A stretch of DNA of 64,000 nt from Lentisphaerota bacterium (lineage in GTDB: Bacteria > Verrucomicrobiota > Kiritimatiellia > UBA8416 > JAIOPI01): NCBI GenBank assembly GCA_021413965.1, contig JAIOPI010000035.1:1-64000 (forward strand), given 5' to 3'. Made by a program: the position numbers and the translations under genes. Of this stretch, positions 43,397 to 51,055 are shown in pieces (the stretch's first letter is position 1; each line of letters opens with the position of its first letter). Below the pieces are notes generated by a model. The model was not told where the DNA came from. It ran no database searches and saw nothing but the letters and a program-made list of their open reading frames with translations.

Positions 43397-44356
43397 CTAC
43401 GACCCGATGGGGTGCCACGTGGTCTTCACTTCCTGCGTGTCCAGAATCAGGTAGGGATTCTGGCTGCCGGGTGATGACCAGGAACTCGCGCGGCGCACGG
43501 TGACGCGCTTCACGTTGCTGGCGGCGGCGGTCTGAAGGGCGTGGATCTCCGCCGCGGTGTCGCCCGCATAAATCACGGCGTTCACGTCCATGTGGCTGGC
43601 CATGTGGCTGAGCAAGTCGTCGCGCCTGCCGGTCAGGATGTTGACCACGCCGCCGGGCAGATCCGAGGCGTGCAGCACCTCCGCCAGGGTCACCGCGCAC
43701 AGCGGCCGCGAGGTCGAGGCCAGCGCCACGCAGGTGTTGCCGCCAGCGATGGCCGGCGCGACGTTGGACACCAGTCCGAGCAACCCGTCCGTCTCCGGCG
43801 CGACGACGGCCACGACGCCCGTCGGCTCGCACACGGAGAAATTGAAATGCGAGGAGCTCACCGGGTTGACGGAGCTGAAGATCTGCTGGTACTTGTCCGC
43901 CCAGCCGGCGTAGTACACGAACCGGTCGATGGCCGCATCGGTTTCCGCGGCGGCGGCGGCGTGGGCCAGGCCCTGCGCCTCAAGCTCCGCCACGAACTGG
44001 CCGCGCCGTCCCTCCATCATCTCGGCAATGCGGTAGAGGATCTGGCCCCGGAGGAAGGCCGTGCTGCCGGCCCACTTCTCGCCGGCGCCGCGCGCCGCCA
44101 CGACGGCTTCGCGGAAATCCTTGCGCGAGCACAGGCACATGTTGGCCAGGGCCGAGCCGTCCGGCGCGCGGGCCGTGTAGTAGTGTCCCGACTCGGTGCG
44201 TGGAAACTTCCCGTTGATGTAAATCTTGTAGGTCTTCAGCACCGGCAGGCGGCGCGTGGTGTCGGCCAGCGCCGCGGTCGCATCGCCGGCCGTCGCGCCG
44301 TCCGCCAGGGCGCGCGTGCGTCGCGCCTGGGTGGTTGCATCGGTTGAATCGTCCAT
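43397..44356 (-). CDS. Short aldehyde dehydrogenase family protein lacking the catalytic-Cys domain
   Basis: This 319-residue protein aligns with the N-terminal cofactor-binding part of aldehyde dehydrogenases (KIYINGKFPRTESGHYYT, ETDAAIDRFVYYAGWADKYQ, AIAGGNTCVALAS). It ends in DTQEVKTTWHPIG without the catalytic Cys/Glu domain present in the neighbouring ALDH. It is not a fresh truncation: the C-terminus is self-contained and the frame is clean. Such short ALDH-like proteins occur in deoC-ALDH clusters, so a structural or regulatory partner role is likely. ATG 44356 has GGAGG 5 bp upstream, within an alternative ATG at 44368. It starts 22 bp past the upstream ALDH stop. Confidence 0.8.
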   Translation of the reverse strand: MDDSTDATTQARRTRALADGATAGDATAALADTTRRLPVLKTYKIYINGKFPRTESGHYYTARAPDGSALANMCLCSRKDFREAVVAARGAGEKWAGSTAFLRGQILYRIAEMMEGRRGQFVAELEAQGLAHAAAAAETDAAIDRFVYYAGWADKYQQIFSSVNPVSSSHFNFSVCEPTGVVAVVAPETDGLLGLVSNVAPAIAGGNTCVALASTSRPLCAVTLAEVLHASDLPGGVVNILTGRRDDLLSHMASHMDVNAVIYAGDTAAEIHALQTAAASNVKRVTVRRASSWSSPGSQNPYLILDTQEVKTTWHPIGS

Positions 44357-44378
44357 GATGGCCTCCATTCCCGCCGGG

Positions 44379-45881
44379 TCAGTCCAGGTTCACGTATGGC
44401 AGGAGCCCCTGCAGACCGCCCTCGCGGCCCATGCCGCTTTCCTTGTACCCGCCAAAGGGCGAGCCGGGATCGAACTTGTTGAACGTGTTGGCCCACACGA
44501 CGCCCGCGCGCAGGCGCGTCGTCATCTTGAAGATCTTGGCGCCCTTGTCCGTCCACACGCCGCCGGACAGCCCATAGGGCGTGTTGTTGGCTTTTTCCAG
44601 CGCCTCGTCCACCGTGCGGAAGGTCTGGATCGCGAGCACCGGGCCGAAGATTTCCTCCTGCACGACGCGATGCGATTGCGACACGTTGGTGAAGAGGGTG
44701 GGCGGGCACCAGAACCCTTTGGACGGCAGCGCGCAGGCGGGCTGGTACATGTCCGCGCCCTCGGCCACGCCGATCTTCAGGTATGCTTGGATGCTCTCCA
44801 GCTGCTGCTTCGAGTTGATGGCGCCGACGTCCGTGTTCTTGTCGAGCGGGTCGCCCACGATCAGCGTCTCCATCCGCTCCTTGAGTTTCTCGATGACGGT
44901 CTCGGCGACGGATTCCTGCACGAGCAGGCGCGAGCCTGCGCAGCACACGTGGCCCTGGTTGAAGAAGATGGCGTTGACGATGCCCTCGACGGCCTGGTCG
45001 ATGGCGGCATCCTCGAAAATGATGTTGGCGGCCTTGCCGCCGAGCTCCAGCGTGTACTTCACGTTGCGCCCGGCCAGCGCGCGCTGCAGCCCCTTGCCGA
45101 TCTCGGTGGAGCCCGTGAAGGCCAGCTTGTTGATGTCCGGGTGGTTGACCATGTCGTTGCCGGTCTTGCCGCTGCCGGTCACGATGTTGACCACGCCCGG
45201 CGGCAGGTCGGCGTCACGCACGACTTCGGCCAGCTTCAGGGCCGTGAGCGGCGTGTTCTTGCTGGGCTTGAGCACGACCGTGTTGCCCGCCGCGATGGCG
45301 GGGGCGATCTTCCACGCGGCCATCAGCAGGGGGAAGTTCCAGGGAATGATCTGGACGGCGACGCCGAGCGGCCGCGGCACGCGGCCGGGGAAGGCGTACT
45401 CCAATTTGTCCGCCCAGCCGGCGTAATAGAAGAAGTGCGCGGCCGCCAAGGGCACATCGACATCGCGCGATTCGCGGATGGGCTTGCCGCCGTCCATCGA
45501 TTCGATGATGGCGAACTCACGGGCGCGCTCCTGCATGATGCGCGCGATCCGGTAGATGTACTTGCCGCGCTCGGCGGGCGGCAACTTGGACCACACGGTG
45601 TCGTAGGCGCGGCGTGCGGCGCGCACGGCGCGATCCACATCCTCGGCTCCGGCGTCGGCCACGTCGGCGAGCTTCTTTTCCGTGGCCGGGTTGATCGTGT
45701 CGAGATAGCGCCCGGACTTCGGGCTGACGAACTGGCCGTCGATGAAGAGCCCGTAACGGTCCTGCAGCTTGACGTTGCCGGTGCTCTCAGGTGCCGGGGC
45801 GTACGCCCAGTCCGTGCGCAGATCCAGCGTGGGCTTGGCGCGTTTGCGCGCCGGCTTGCGTCTCGTCGTGGCGGTCTTCAT
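44379..45881 (-). CDS. Aldehyde dehydrogenase family protein
   Basis: This 500-residue enzyme has the complete ALDH set: IIPWNFPLLMAAWKIAPAIAAGN (Asn stabiliser), FTGSTEIGKGL, LELGGKAANIIF (general base Glu, near 280) and NQGHVCCAGSR (catalytic Cys, near 314), then EEIFGPVLAI. It oxidises an aldehyde with NAD(P)+. The nearest clue to substrate is context: DeoC upstream yields acetaldehyde. The start ATG 45881 has GAGG 6 bp upstream and overlaps the alternative ATG 45887. The gap to deoC is ~111 bp and the gap to the short ALDH is 22 bp, so transcription is probably shared. Confidence 0.93.
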   Translation of the reverse strand: MKTATTRRKPARKRAKPTLDLRTDWAYAPAPESTGNVKLQDRYGLFIDGQFVSPKSGRYLDTINPATEKKLADVADAGAEDVDRAVRAARRAYDTVWSKLPPAERGKYIYRIARIMQERAREFAIIESMDGGKPIRESRDVDVPLAAAHFFYYAGWADKLEYAFPGRVPRPLGVAVQIIPWNFPLLMAAWKIAPAIAAGNTVVLKPSKNTPLTALKLAEVVRDADLPPGVVNIVTGSGKTGNDMVNHPDINKLAFTGSTEIGKGLQRALAGRNVKYTLELGGKAANIIFEDAAIDQAVEGIVNAIFFNQGHVCCAGSRLLVQESVAETVIEKLKERMETLIVGDPLDKNTDVGAINSKQQLESIQAYLKIGVAEGADMYQPACALPSKGFWCPPTLFTNVSQSHRVVQEEIFGPVLAIQTFRTVDEALEKANNTPYGLSGGVWTDKGAKIFKMTTRLRAGVVWANTFNKFDPGSPFGGYKESGMGREGGLQGLLPYVNLD

Positions 45882-45992
45882 GTCCATCCTCAGTGCAGGG
45901 GGCGCCGCGGGCCGTCACCCGCGGGCGACGCAAGCGGCGCCCCAACCATTCCCGGACTCCCGTCGCGCGCTGTGCTTGCGCGGCGCGGGAGG

Positions 45993-46916
45993 TCAATCCT
46001 TTGAAAAATAATCCAGCGACTGGTAGGCGCCGGTCTTCTCCTTGACGATCTGCATGAGCACATCGTTGGCGAGGCGGCTGGCGCCGAAGCGGAACCAGGT
46101 GGGGGTCAGCCAGGCCTGCCCCAGCGTTTCGCGCAGCATGACCAGGTATTGCACGGCCAGCTTGGCGGTGGAAATGCCGCCGGCCGGCTTCATGCCCACC
46201 ATGCGGCCGGTTTCCATGAAGTAGTCGCGAATCGCCTGCAGCATGACCAGCGTCACCGGCATGGTGGCTGCCGGCTGGACCTTGCCGGTCGAGGTCTTGA
46301 TGAAATCGGCGCCGGCGTGCATGGCAAGCACGCTGGCCCGGCGCACGTTGTCGAGCGTGCTCAGTTCGCCGGTCTCGAGGATCACTTTGAGATGGGCCTC
46401 GCCGCAGGCTTCCTTGATGGCGGCGATTTCGTCGAACACGTAGTCGTACTCGCCGCGCAAGAACTCGCCGCGCGAGATTACCATGTCCACTTCGTCGGCG
46501 CCCTCGGCCACGGCGAACGCGGTATCGGCCAGCTTGACCTTGCGGGAGGCCTGGCCGCTGGGAAAGGCGGTGGCGACGGAGGCCACCTTGATCCCGCTGC
46601 CAGCCAGGGCCTGCTTGGCAATGCGTGTCATGGACGGGTAGACGCAGATGGCGGCCACGTGGGGCAGGTCGGGGCAGGCGTCGTGCAGGTGCCGCCCCTT
46701 GTAGCAAAGCTGGCGCACCTTGCCGGGGGTGTCCTGGCCTTCGAGGGTGGTCAGGTCCATCATGCTGAGGGCCAGCGTGAGGGCATGGACCTTGGAGGCT
46801 TTTTTGATGCTCCGCGTTTGGAAGCGGGAAACGCGCTCCTCGATGCCGACTTCATCCACGTGTGGCACGCGGGACAAGTCTGGAAAGACGAGCTCCACCT
46901 GGCTTTGGGAATGCAT
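45993..46916 (-). CDS. deoC: Deoxyribose-phosphate aldolase
   Basis: This 307-residue class I aldolase has the Schiff-base lysine in DFIKTSTGK (near 205) and the second lysine in GMKPAGGIST (near 240), plus EVDMVISRGEFL. It splits deoxyribose-5-phosphate into acetaldehyde and glyceraldehyde-3-phosphate, completing deoxynucleoside use. It is the first gene of a minus-strand run with two ALDH-family genes and an FAD/Fe-S oxidoreductase, suggesting acetaldehyde is oxidised further. No strong ribosome-binding site precedes ATG 46916. A weak TATAGG (46952-46947, minus) may be its -10. Confidence 0.93.
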   Translation of the reverse strand: MHSQSQVELVFPDLSRVPHVDEVGIEERVSRFQTRSIKKASKVHALTLALSMMDLTTLEGQDTPGKVRQLCYKGRHLHDACPDLPHVAAICVYPSMTRIAKQALAGSGIKVASVATAFPSGQASRKVKLADTAFAVAEGADEVDMVISRGEFLRGEYDYVFDEIAAIKEACGEAHLKVILETGELSTLDNVRRASVLAMHAGADFIKTSTGKVQPAATMPVTLVMLQAIRDYFMETGRMVGMKPAGGISTAKLAVQYLVMLRETLGQAWLTPTWFRFGASRLANDVLMQIVKEKTGAYQSLDYFSKD

Positions 46917-47025
46917 ATGAACCCGATGTGGTTGGGGTGCTTATCGCCTATACTTGACGATACCGAATCGACGGGGGGGCGTCAATATGGCAGCCGGGGC
47001 GCTTGACGCCTTTGGGGCTGTGCGG

Positions 47026-48648
47026 TCACGGCGAGGTGCGTATCGGGGGGTGAGGCTCCGGGCGGGCAGGAGTTTCCCGGTATCCGGCCACCCGGTTGCG
47101 ACCAGCTTCCTTGGCGTGGTAGAGGGCGCTGTCGGCCTTGCGTACCAGCGTCTCGAGCTCCGGGCCGTCCTCGGGGAAGGTGGCGACGCCCAGGCTCAGG
47201 GTGACCGGCGGCAGCCCCGGCACCGTCGTGGCCGCCACGAGTTCACGCAGCCGGTCCGCCGCCTGCAGGGCCGAGCGTTTGTCCGTCTCCACCAGGAGCA
47301 GGATGAATTCCTCGCCGCCGTAGCGGGCGACGTGGTCGATGGCGCGCGCCGCGGTCCGCAGTGACTTCGCCACCGCGCGCAGCACCTGGTCGCCCGAGTC
47401 GTGGCCGTAGGTGTCGTTGACCTTCTTGAAGTGGTCGATGTCGCACATCACGACCGAGAGCGAATGGCCGAAGCGGCGCGAGCGCAGCAGTTCGTCGTTC
47501 AGGCGCGCCAGCAGGTAGCGCCGGATATGCAGCCCGGTGAGGGAGTCCGTCACGGACAGCTCCCAGAGTTGGGCCTTGTTGATGGCCACCGCGGCCTGGT
47601 CGGCAATCGCGGCCAGCAGGTTGACGTCCTCGTCAGAGAAGATCGACTGGTCCTGCTTGTTCGTGACGTTGATGACGCCGATGACTTCGCCGTGGACCTT
47701 CATGGGGATGCAGACGATGGAATCCACAAAGGACGACGAGGCACTGACGAACTGGTCGTTCTCGTCGATCTTGTTGAGGATCACGGGCTGGCCGGTGGCG
47801 TAGACCTGGCCCGCGACGCCTTCCCCGGGCTTGAAGGTGCGGCAGGCAAACTCCCCGCTGTTGATCTTCTGCTGCACGTCCTTGTCTTCGAGGCCCTGGA
47901 TGACCTGCACCTCGAGCAGGGCGCTCTCGGCGTTGAAGAGCATGATGGAGCCCTTCTGGGCATTCGCCACGCCGATGGCCTGCTCCAGGATGTAGCCCAG
48001 GAGTTGCTTCAGATCGCTGATGTGCGTCATGGCGCGGCTGATGTTGTACAGCATGGACAGGTTGCGCAGGGTGCGGCTCAGCTCATCTTTCTCGGCGTTG
48101 CGTCGCACGTACAGGTGGCACATGTTGATGCTGGACGCGGCTGTGGCGGCAAACTGCTTGAGGAAGTCCAGGTCCATGTCATCGTAGGGGCGATCGGCAC
48201 GGCGGCCGAGGGTCAGCAGGCCGATGAACTGGTCCTTGAGGAACAGCGGCACCCAGAGGGCCGACTGGAACTGCTGCAGGTGATGGCTCTTGAAGAACCG
48301 CTCGAACAGCGGTTCGCCGGAAGCGCTTTGCACGGGAAACGGATCGTACTGGAGGACGTTTTGCCACAGCAGCCCTTCTTCGATGGGGAAGGTGAAGCCG
48401 GGGGCGGTGGCCTCCGGGAGAAGGTGGGTGCGCACCAGCCGGCACGCGGGCTTCTGCTCGTCATACATGAACAGGGCCAGCGGTCCCGCTTCGAGTTTCT
48501 CGGCCACGATGGCGACGAGGACTTCGTAGAGCTTGTCCGGGTTCAAGATGTTATGCAGGGCGCGCCCGGCCGTCAGGAGGCTCGTCAGGTCGAACACGTG
48601 GCGCTCCAACTGCCGCACCCGCGAAACGCTGCTGTTTGGCGTGTTCAT
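47026..48648 (-). CDS. GAF-GAF-GGDEF diguanylate cyclase
   Basis: This 540-residue protein has two GAF sensor domains (about 20-180 and 190-345) and a C-terminal GGDEF domain with the active GGEEF motif (near 443). It also has CDIDHFKKVNDTYGHDSGD, the metal- and GTP-binding part. It would make cyclic di-GMP when its GAF domains detect a ligand or small molecule. No EAL domain is fused. It lies downstream of a response regulator and kinase on the same strand with ~106 bp between, so they probably form one signalling unit. The second GAF holds FVDSIVCIPMKVHGEVIGVI, typical of FhlA-type GAFs. Confidence 0.93.
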   Translation of the reverse strand: MNTPNSSVSRVRQLERHVFDLTSLLTAGRALHNILNPDKLYEVLVAIVAEKLEAGPLALFMYDEQKPACRLVRTHLLPEATAPGFTFPIEEGLLWQNVLQYDPFPVQSASGEPLFERFFKSHHLQQFQSALWVPLFLKDQFIGLLTLGRRADRPYDDMDLDFLKQFAATAASSINMCHLYVRRNAEKDELSRTLRNLSMLYNISRAMTHISDLKQLLGYILEQAIGVANAQKGSIMLFNAESALLEVQVIQGLEDKDVQQKINSGEFACRTFKPGEGVAGQVYATGQPVILNKIDENDQFVSASSSFVDSIVCIPMKVHGEVIGVINVTNKQDQSIFSDEDVNLLAAIADQAAVAINKAQLWELSVTDSLTGLHIRRYLLARLNDELLRSRRFGHSLSVVMCDIDHFKKVNDTYGHDSGDQVLRAVAKSLRTAARAIDHVARYGGEEFILLLVETDKRSALQAADRLRELVAATTVPGLPPVTLSLGVATFPEDGPELETLVRKADSALYHAKEAGRNRVAGYRETPARPEPHPPIRTSP

Positions 48649-48754
48649 GTGAGACGGAAGTCTAAGGCGGTTGCCCTCGCAGGTAAAGCGCCGACGTGGG
48701 GGCCCGGGGCGGTCACGCCTGCTCACAGCGGTCGGGGAGGCAGGCGGGGCGTGA

Positions 48755-49399
48755 TCAGTCGCTTGGCGGCGGGAGCTTGGCCATCTCGCTGGCGAAGCAC
48801 TCCGGGCAGATGCCGTGCGAGAAGTGGGCGTCGGTGTGCGCCGTGAGATAGGCCTCCACCTTCTCCCAGTAGCCCTCGTCATTGCGGATCTTCTTGCAGC
48901 TGGCACAAATCGGGAACAAGCCTGTCAGCGTTTTGACGTGGGCCAGCGCTTCCCGCAGCTGGTGAATCAGCAGCTCCCGCTCGCGCTCCATCGTGTGCTT
49001 GTAGATGGCCATGTCCAGCACGATCTGCAGCTCGCGCTCCTCGAAGGGCTTGAGCACGTAGCCAAATGGTTCGGCGTGCTTGGCGCGCTCGAGTGTCACT
49101 TCATCCGAATGCGCGGTCAGGAACACCACGGGCAGCTGGAAGCGCTCGTGGATGAGCGTGGCGGCTTCGACGCCGTCCATGCCGCCGCGCAACCGGATGT
49201 CCATGAGGACGAGGTGAGGGTGCGCCGTCGCGACCTGGACCAGGGCCTCTGCGCCCGTGGACGCGATACCGACCACGTCGTAGCCTTTGGCGGTCAGCCG
49301 GTTCCGCAGGTCCGAGGCCGTGATGGCTTCGTCTTCCACGATGAGAATACGGTTGGCCGTGCTGTACTCGGGCAGGGGTGGTCGTGCAGGTGTTGTCAT
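48755..49399 (-). CDS. Response regulator with C-terminal zinc-binding-like motif
   Basis: This 214-residue protein has a receiver domain with phosphoacceptor D67 (LVLMDIRL), acidic ED at 22-23 and K117 (VLKPFEE). A helix linker (TMERERELLIHQLREALAHV) leads to a C-terminal CASC (C165, C168), then HGICPEC (C198, C201), which looks like a small zinc-binding element rather than a DNA-binding domain. Receivers with this tail are often stand-alone relay partners of HWE/HisKA_2 kinases. Its start overlaps the kinase stop by ATGA, so they are translated together. The output is likely protein-protein contact. Confidence 0.9.
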   Translation of the reverse strand: MTTPARPPLPEYSTANRILIVEDEAITASDLRNRLTAKGYDVVGIASTGAEALVQVATAHPHLVLMDIRLRGGMDGVEAATLIHERFQLPVVFLTAHSDEVTLERAKHAEPFGYVLKPFEERELQIVLDMAIYKHTMERERELLIHQLREALAHVKTLTGLFPICASCKKIRNDEGYWEKVEAYLTAHTDAHFSHGICPECFASEMAKLPPPSD

Positions 49400-50877
49400 A
49401 GGGTCGGGCTCTGGGGCTGTGCGTCGGCACCCGGCGGGCTGGGCGTTTCGGTTGTGGGGTACGTGGCGCAGAAGAGCAGCGAGAAGGAGGCGCCGCCTTC
49501 CTTGCCGATGCTGAGCACGCCGCCGATCTGGCGCGTGAGGTCGTGCACGAGGCGCAGGCCTGTGGTGCTGCCCTTGGTGCTGTCCATGTCCGGCGGCAGG
49601 CCCGGGCCGTCATCCATCACGTCCAGGCGGTGCCAGCCATTCGGGGCCGAGCCGAGGCTCACGCGCAGGCGGCCCTCCTCCCGATTCTGAAACGCGTATT
49701 TGAGGCTGTTGGTCACCAGTTCGGTGACAATCAAGCCGAGCGAAATGGCGATGTCCACGTTCAGGAGCACCGGCTGCAGGTCGAGTTCCGTGCGAACGGC
49801 GGCGGAACCGCGCTTGGCTGAGCGGACCAGTTGCGTCAGCAGGCTGTGCAGGTAGTCGGCGAAGTCGATGCCTGACCCGTCGTGGCTCTGGTAGAGCTTC
49901 TCGTGCACCAGCGCCATGGCGCGGATGCGCTGCTGGGCTCCTTGGAAGGCCGTGACCAGAGCGGGGTCCCGCGCGTCGTCTGCCTGCAACTGCAGGAGGC
50001 TGGAAATGACCTGCAGGTTGTTCTTCACCCGGTGGTGGATTTCCTGCAGCAGCGTCTCTTTTACCGCCAGTGAGGCGCGCATCACGTTCTCGGCGCGTTT
50101 GCGTTCCGTGATGTCGATGACGGATGCCAGCACGGAGACCCCCTCCGCGGTTTTGACCGGATTGAGTCCGATCTCGATGGGCACTTCCGTGCCGTCCTTT
50201 CGCAGCCCAAACAAGTCGCGCCCGGCACCCATGGCCCGGGTTTGGGGAGACGCGAAGAACGGGGTACGATGTCCGGGGTGTTGACCGCGGTAACGTTCGG
50301 GCACCAGGATGTCGATGTTTTGCCCGAGGAGTTCCTCGCGCCGGTAGCCAAAGAGCGCTTCCAGCTGGCGGTTGAGCAGCGAAATCCGTCCGGCCGAATC
50401 CACCAGGACGATCGCATTGGGCGCCGATTCCACCACGTTGCGGAACCGCTCCTCCGCACGTTGGCGTTCAGCCACTTCCGTCGCCAGTTGCTGGTTCATG
50501 ACGACCATGCCCGGCAGGCGAATCGCTTCCGGCATGACTCGCAGCAGGGCGATGACGGTAGCCCAGGAGGCAATCGCGGTCAGGAGCTTCACGGTGCCCC
50601 AGAGCCGATACCACGGATTCCAAAACAGCGTCGCATCGATCAAGTGCCCAAAGCCGCAGGAGAAGATGAAGAGCGCAAAGAGCCAGAACACAGGGGGGAA
50701 GGGTACGTCCTTCCGCTTGAAGACAAAATACGCCAGTGTCAGGGGAATCATGGCATAGGCGCCAAAGATGGCCACGTCGGACACGATATGGGTCCACCCG
50801 TGCAGGGGCGTCCAGTGGCCGCAGCGCCAGCGCGGGGGGAAATCGGCCGTGTCGAACAGTAGTCGCCAATTCAGCAT
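49396..50877 (-). CDS. Ethylene-receptor-type sensor histidine kinase (PAS, HisKA_2/HATPase)
   Basis: This 493-residue kinase has three parts. Residues ~25-115 form three membrane segments matching the ethylene-binding domain: D34 and Y41 (SDVAIFGAYAMIP), I71, C74 and H78 (IFSCGFGH), then KLLTAIASWATVIALL. These fall at exactly +9 from ETR1 residues D25, Y32, I62, C65 and H69, the set needed for Cu(I) and ethylene. Residues ~145-270 are a PAS domain (NAIVLVDSAGRISLLNRQLE). The C-terminus is HisKA_2 (LLQEIHHRVKNNLQVISSLL) with HATPase (ELVTNSLKYAF, DDGPGLP). ATG 50877 is used; the frame extends to a TTG. It overlaps the response regulator gene by 4 bp. Confidence 0.9.
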   Translation of the reverse strand: MLNWRLLFDTADFPPRWRCGHWTPLHGWTHIVSDVAIFGAYAMIPLTLAYFVFKRKDVPFPPVFWLFALFIFSCGFGHLIDATLFWNPWYRLWGTVKLLTAIASWATVIALLRVMPEAIRLPGMVVMNQQLATEVAERQRAEERFRNVVESAPNAIVLVDSAGRISLLNRQLEALFGYRREELLGQNIDILVPERYRGQHPGHRTPFFASPQTRAMGAGRDLFGLRKDGTEVPIEIGLNPVKTAEGVSVLASVIDITERKRAENVMRASLAVKETLLQEIHHRVKNNLQVISSLLQLQADDARDPALVTAFQGAQQRIRAMALVHEKLYQSHDGSGIDFADYLHSLLTQLVRSAKRGSAAVRTELDLQPVLLNVDIAISLGLIVTELVTNSLKYAFQNREEGRLRVSLGSAPNGWHRLDVMDDGPGLPPDMDSTKGSTTGLRLVHDLTRQIGGVLSIGKEGGASFSLLFCATYPTTETPSPPGADAQPQSPTL

Positions 50878-51014
50878 GTCCAGTGCCAATATTGTCCCCG
50901 CGTGCAGGCGAACCCGTCAAAGAATTTGAGTGCCGGGTGGTGTTTTGTCACGCTAAAGTGACAGCGCCTCCCCGCGCGATGGCAGCCGGAGCTGGCTGGA
51001 GGCGCCAGTCCTGC

Positions 51015-51020
51015 TATAAT
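51015..51020 (+). promoter_or_regulatory. Extended -10 (TGC-TATAAT) of the GEVED gene
   Basis: A consensus TATAAT with TG one base upstream lies ~35 bp before ATG 51056. The -35 region (about 50992) has no good match, which extended -10 promoters tolerate. It is one of the clearest promoter-like sequences in the window. Confidence 0.55.
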
Positions 51021-51055
51021 GGCCGGGCATGGCAACGCCATGGTAAGGCAGGGGT

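Noticed and set aside
43397..44356. Short ALDH considered as a pseudogene
   Set aside because: The frame is clean, the start has a good ribosome-binding site and the C-terminal WHPIG ending looks native, so it is treated as a real short ALDH-like protein.
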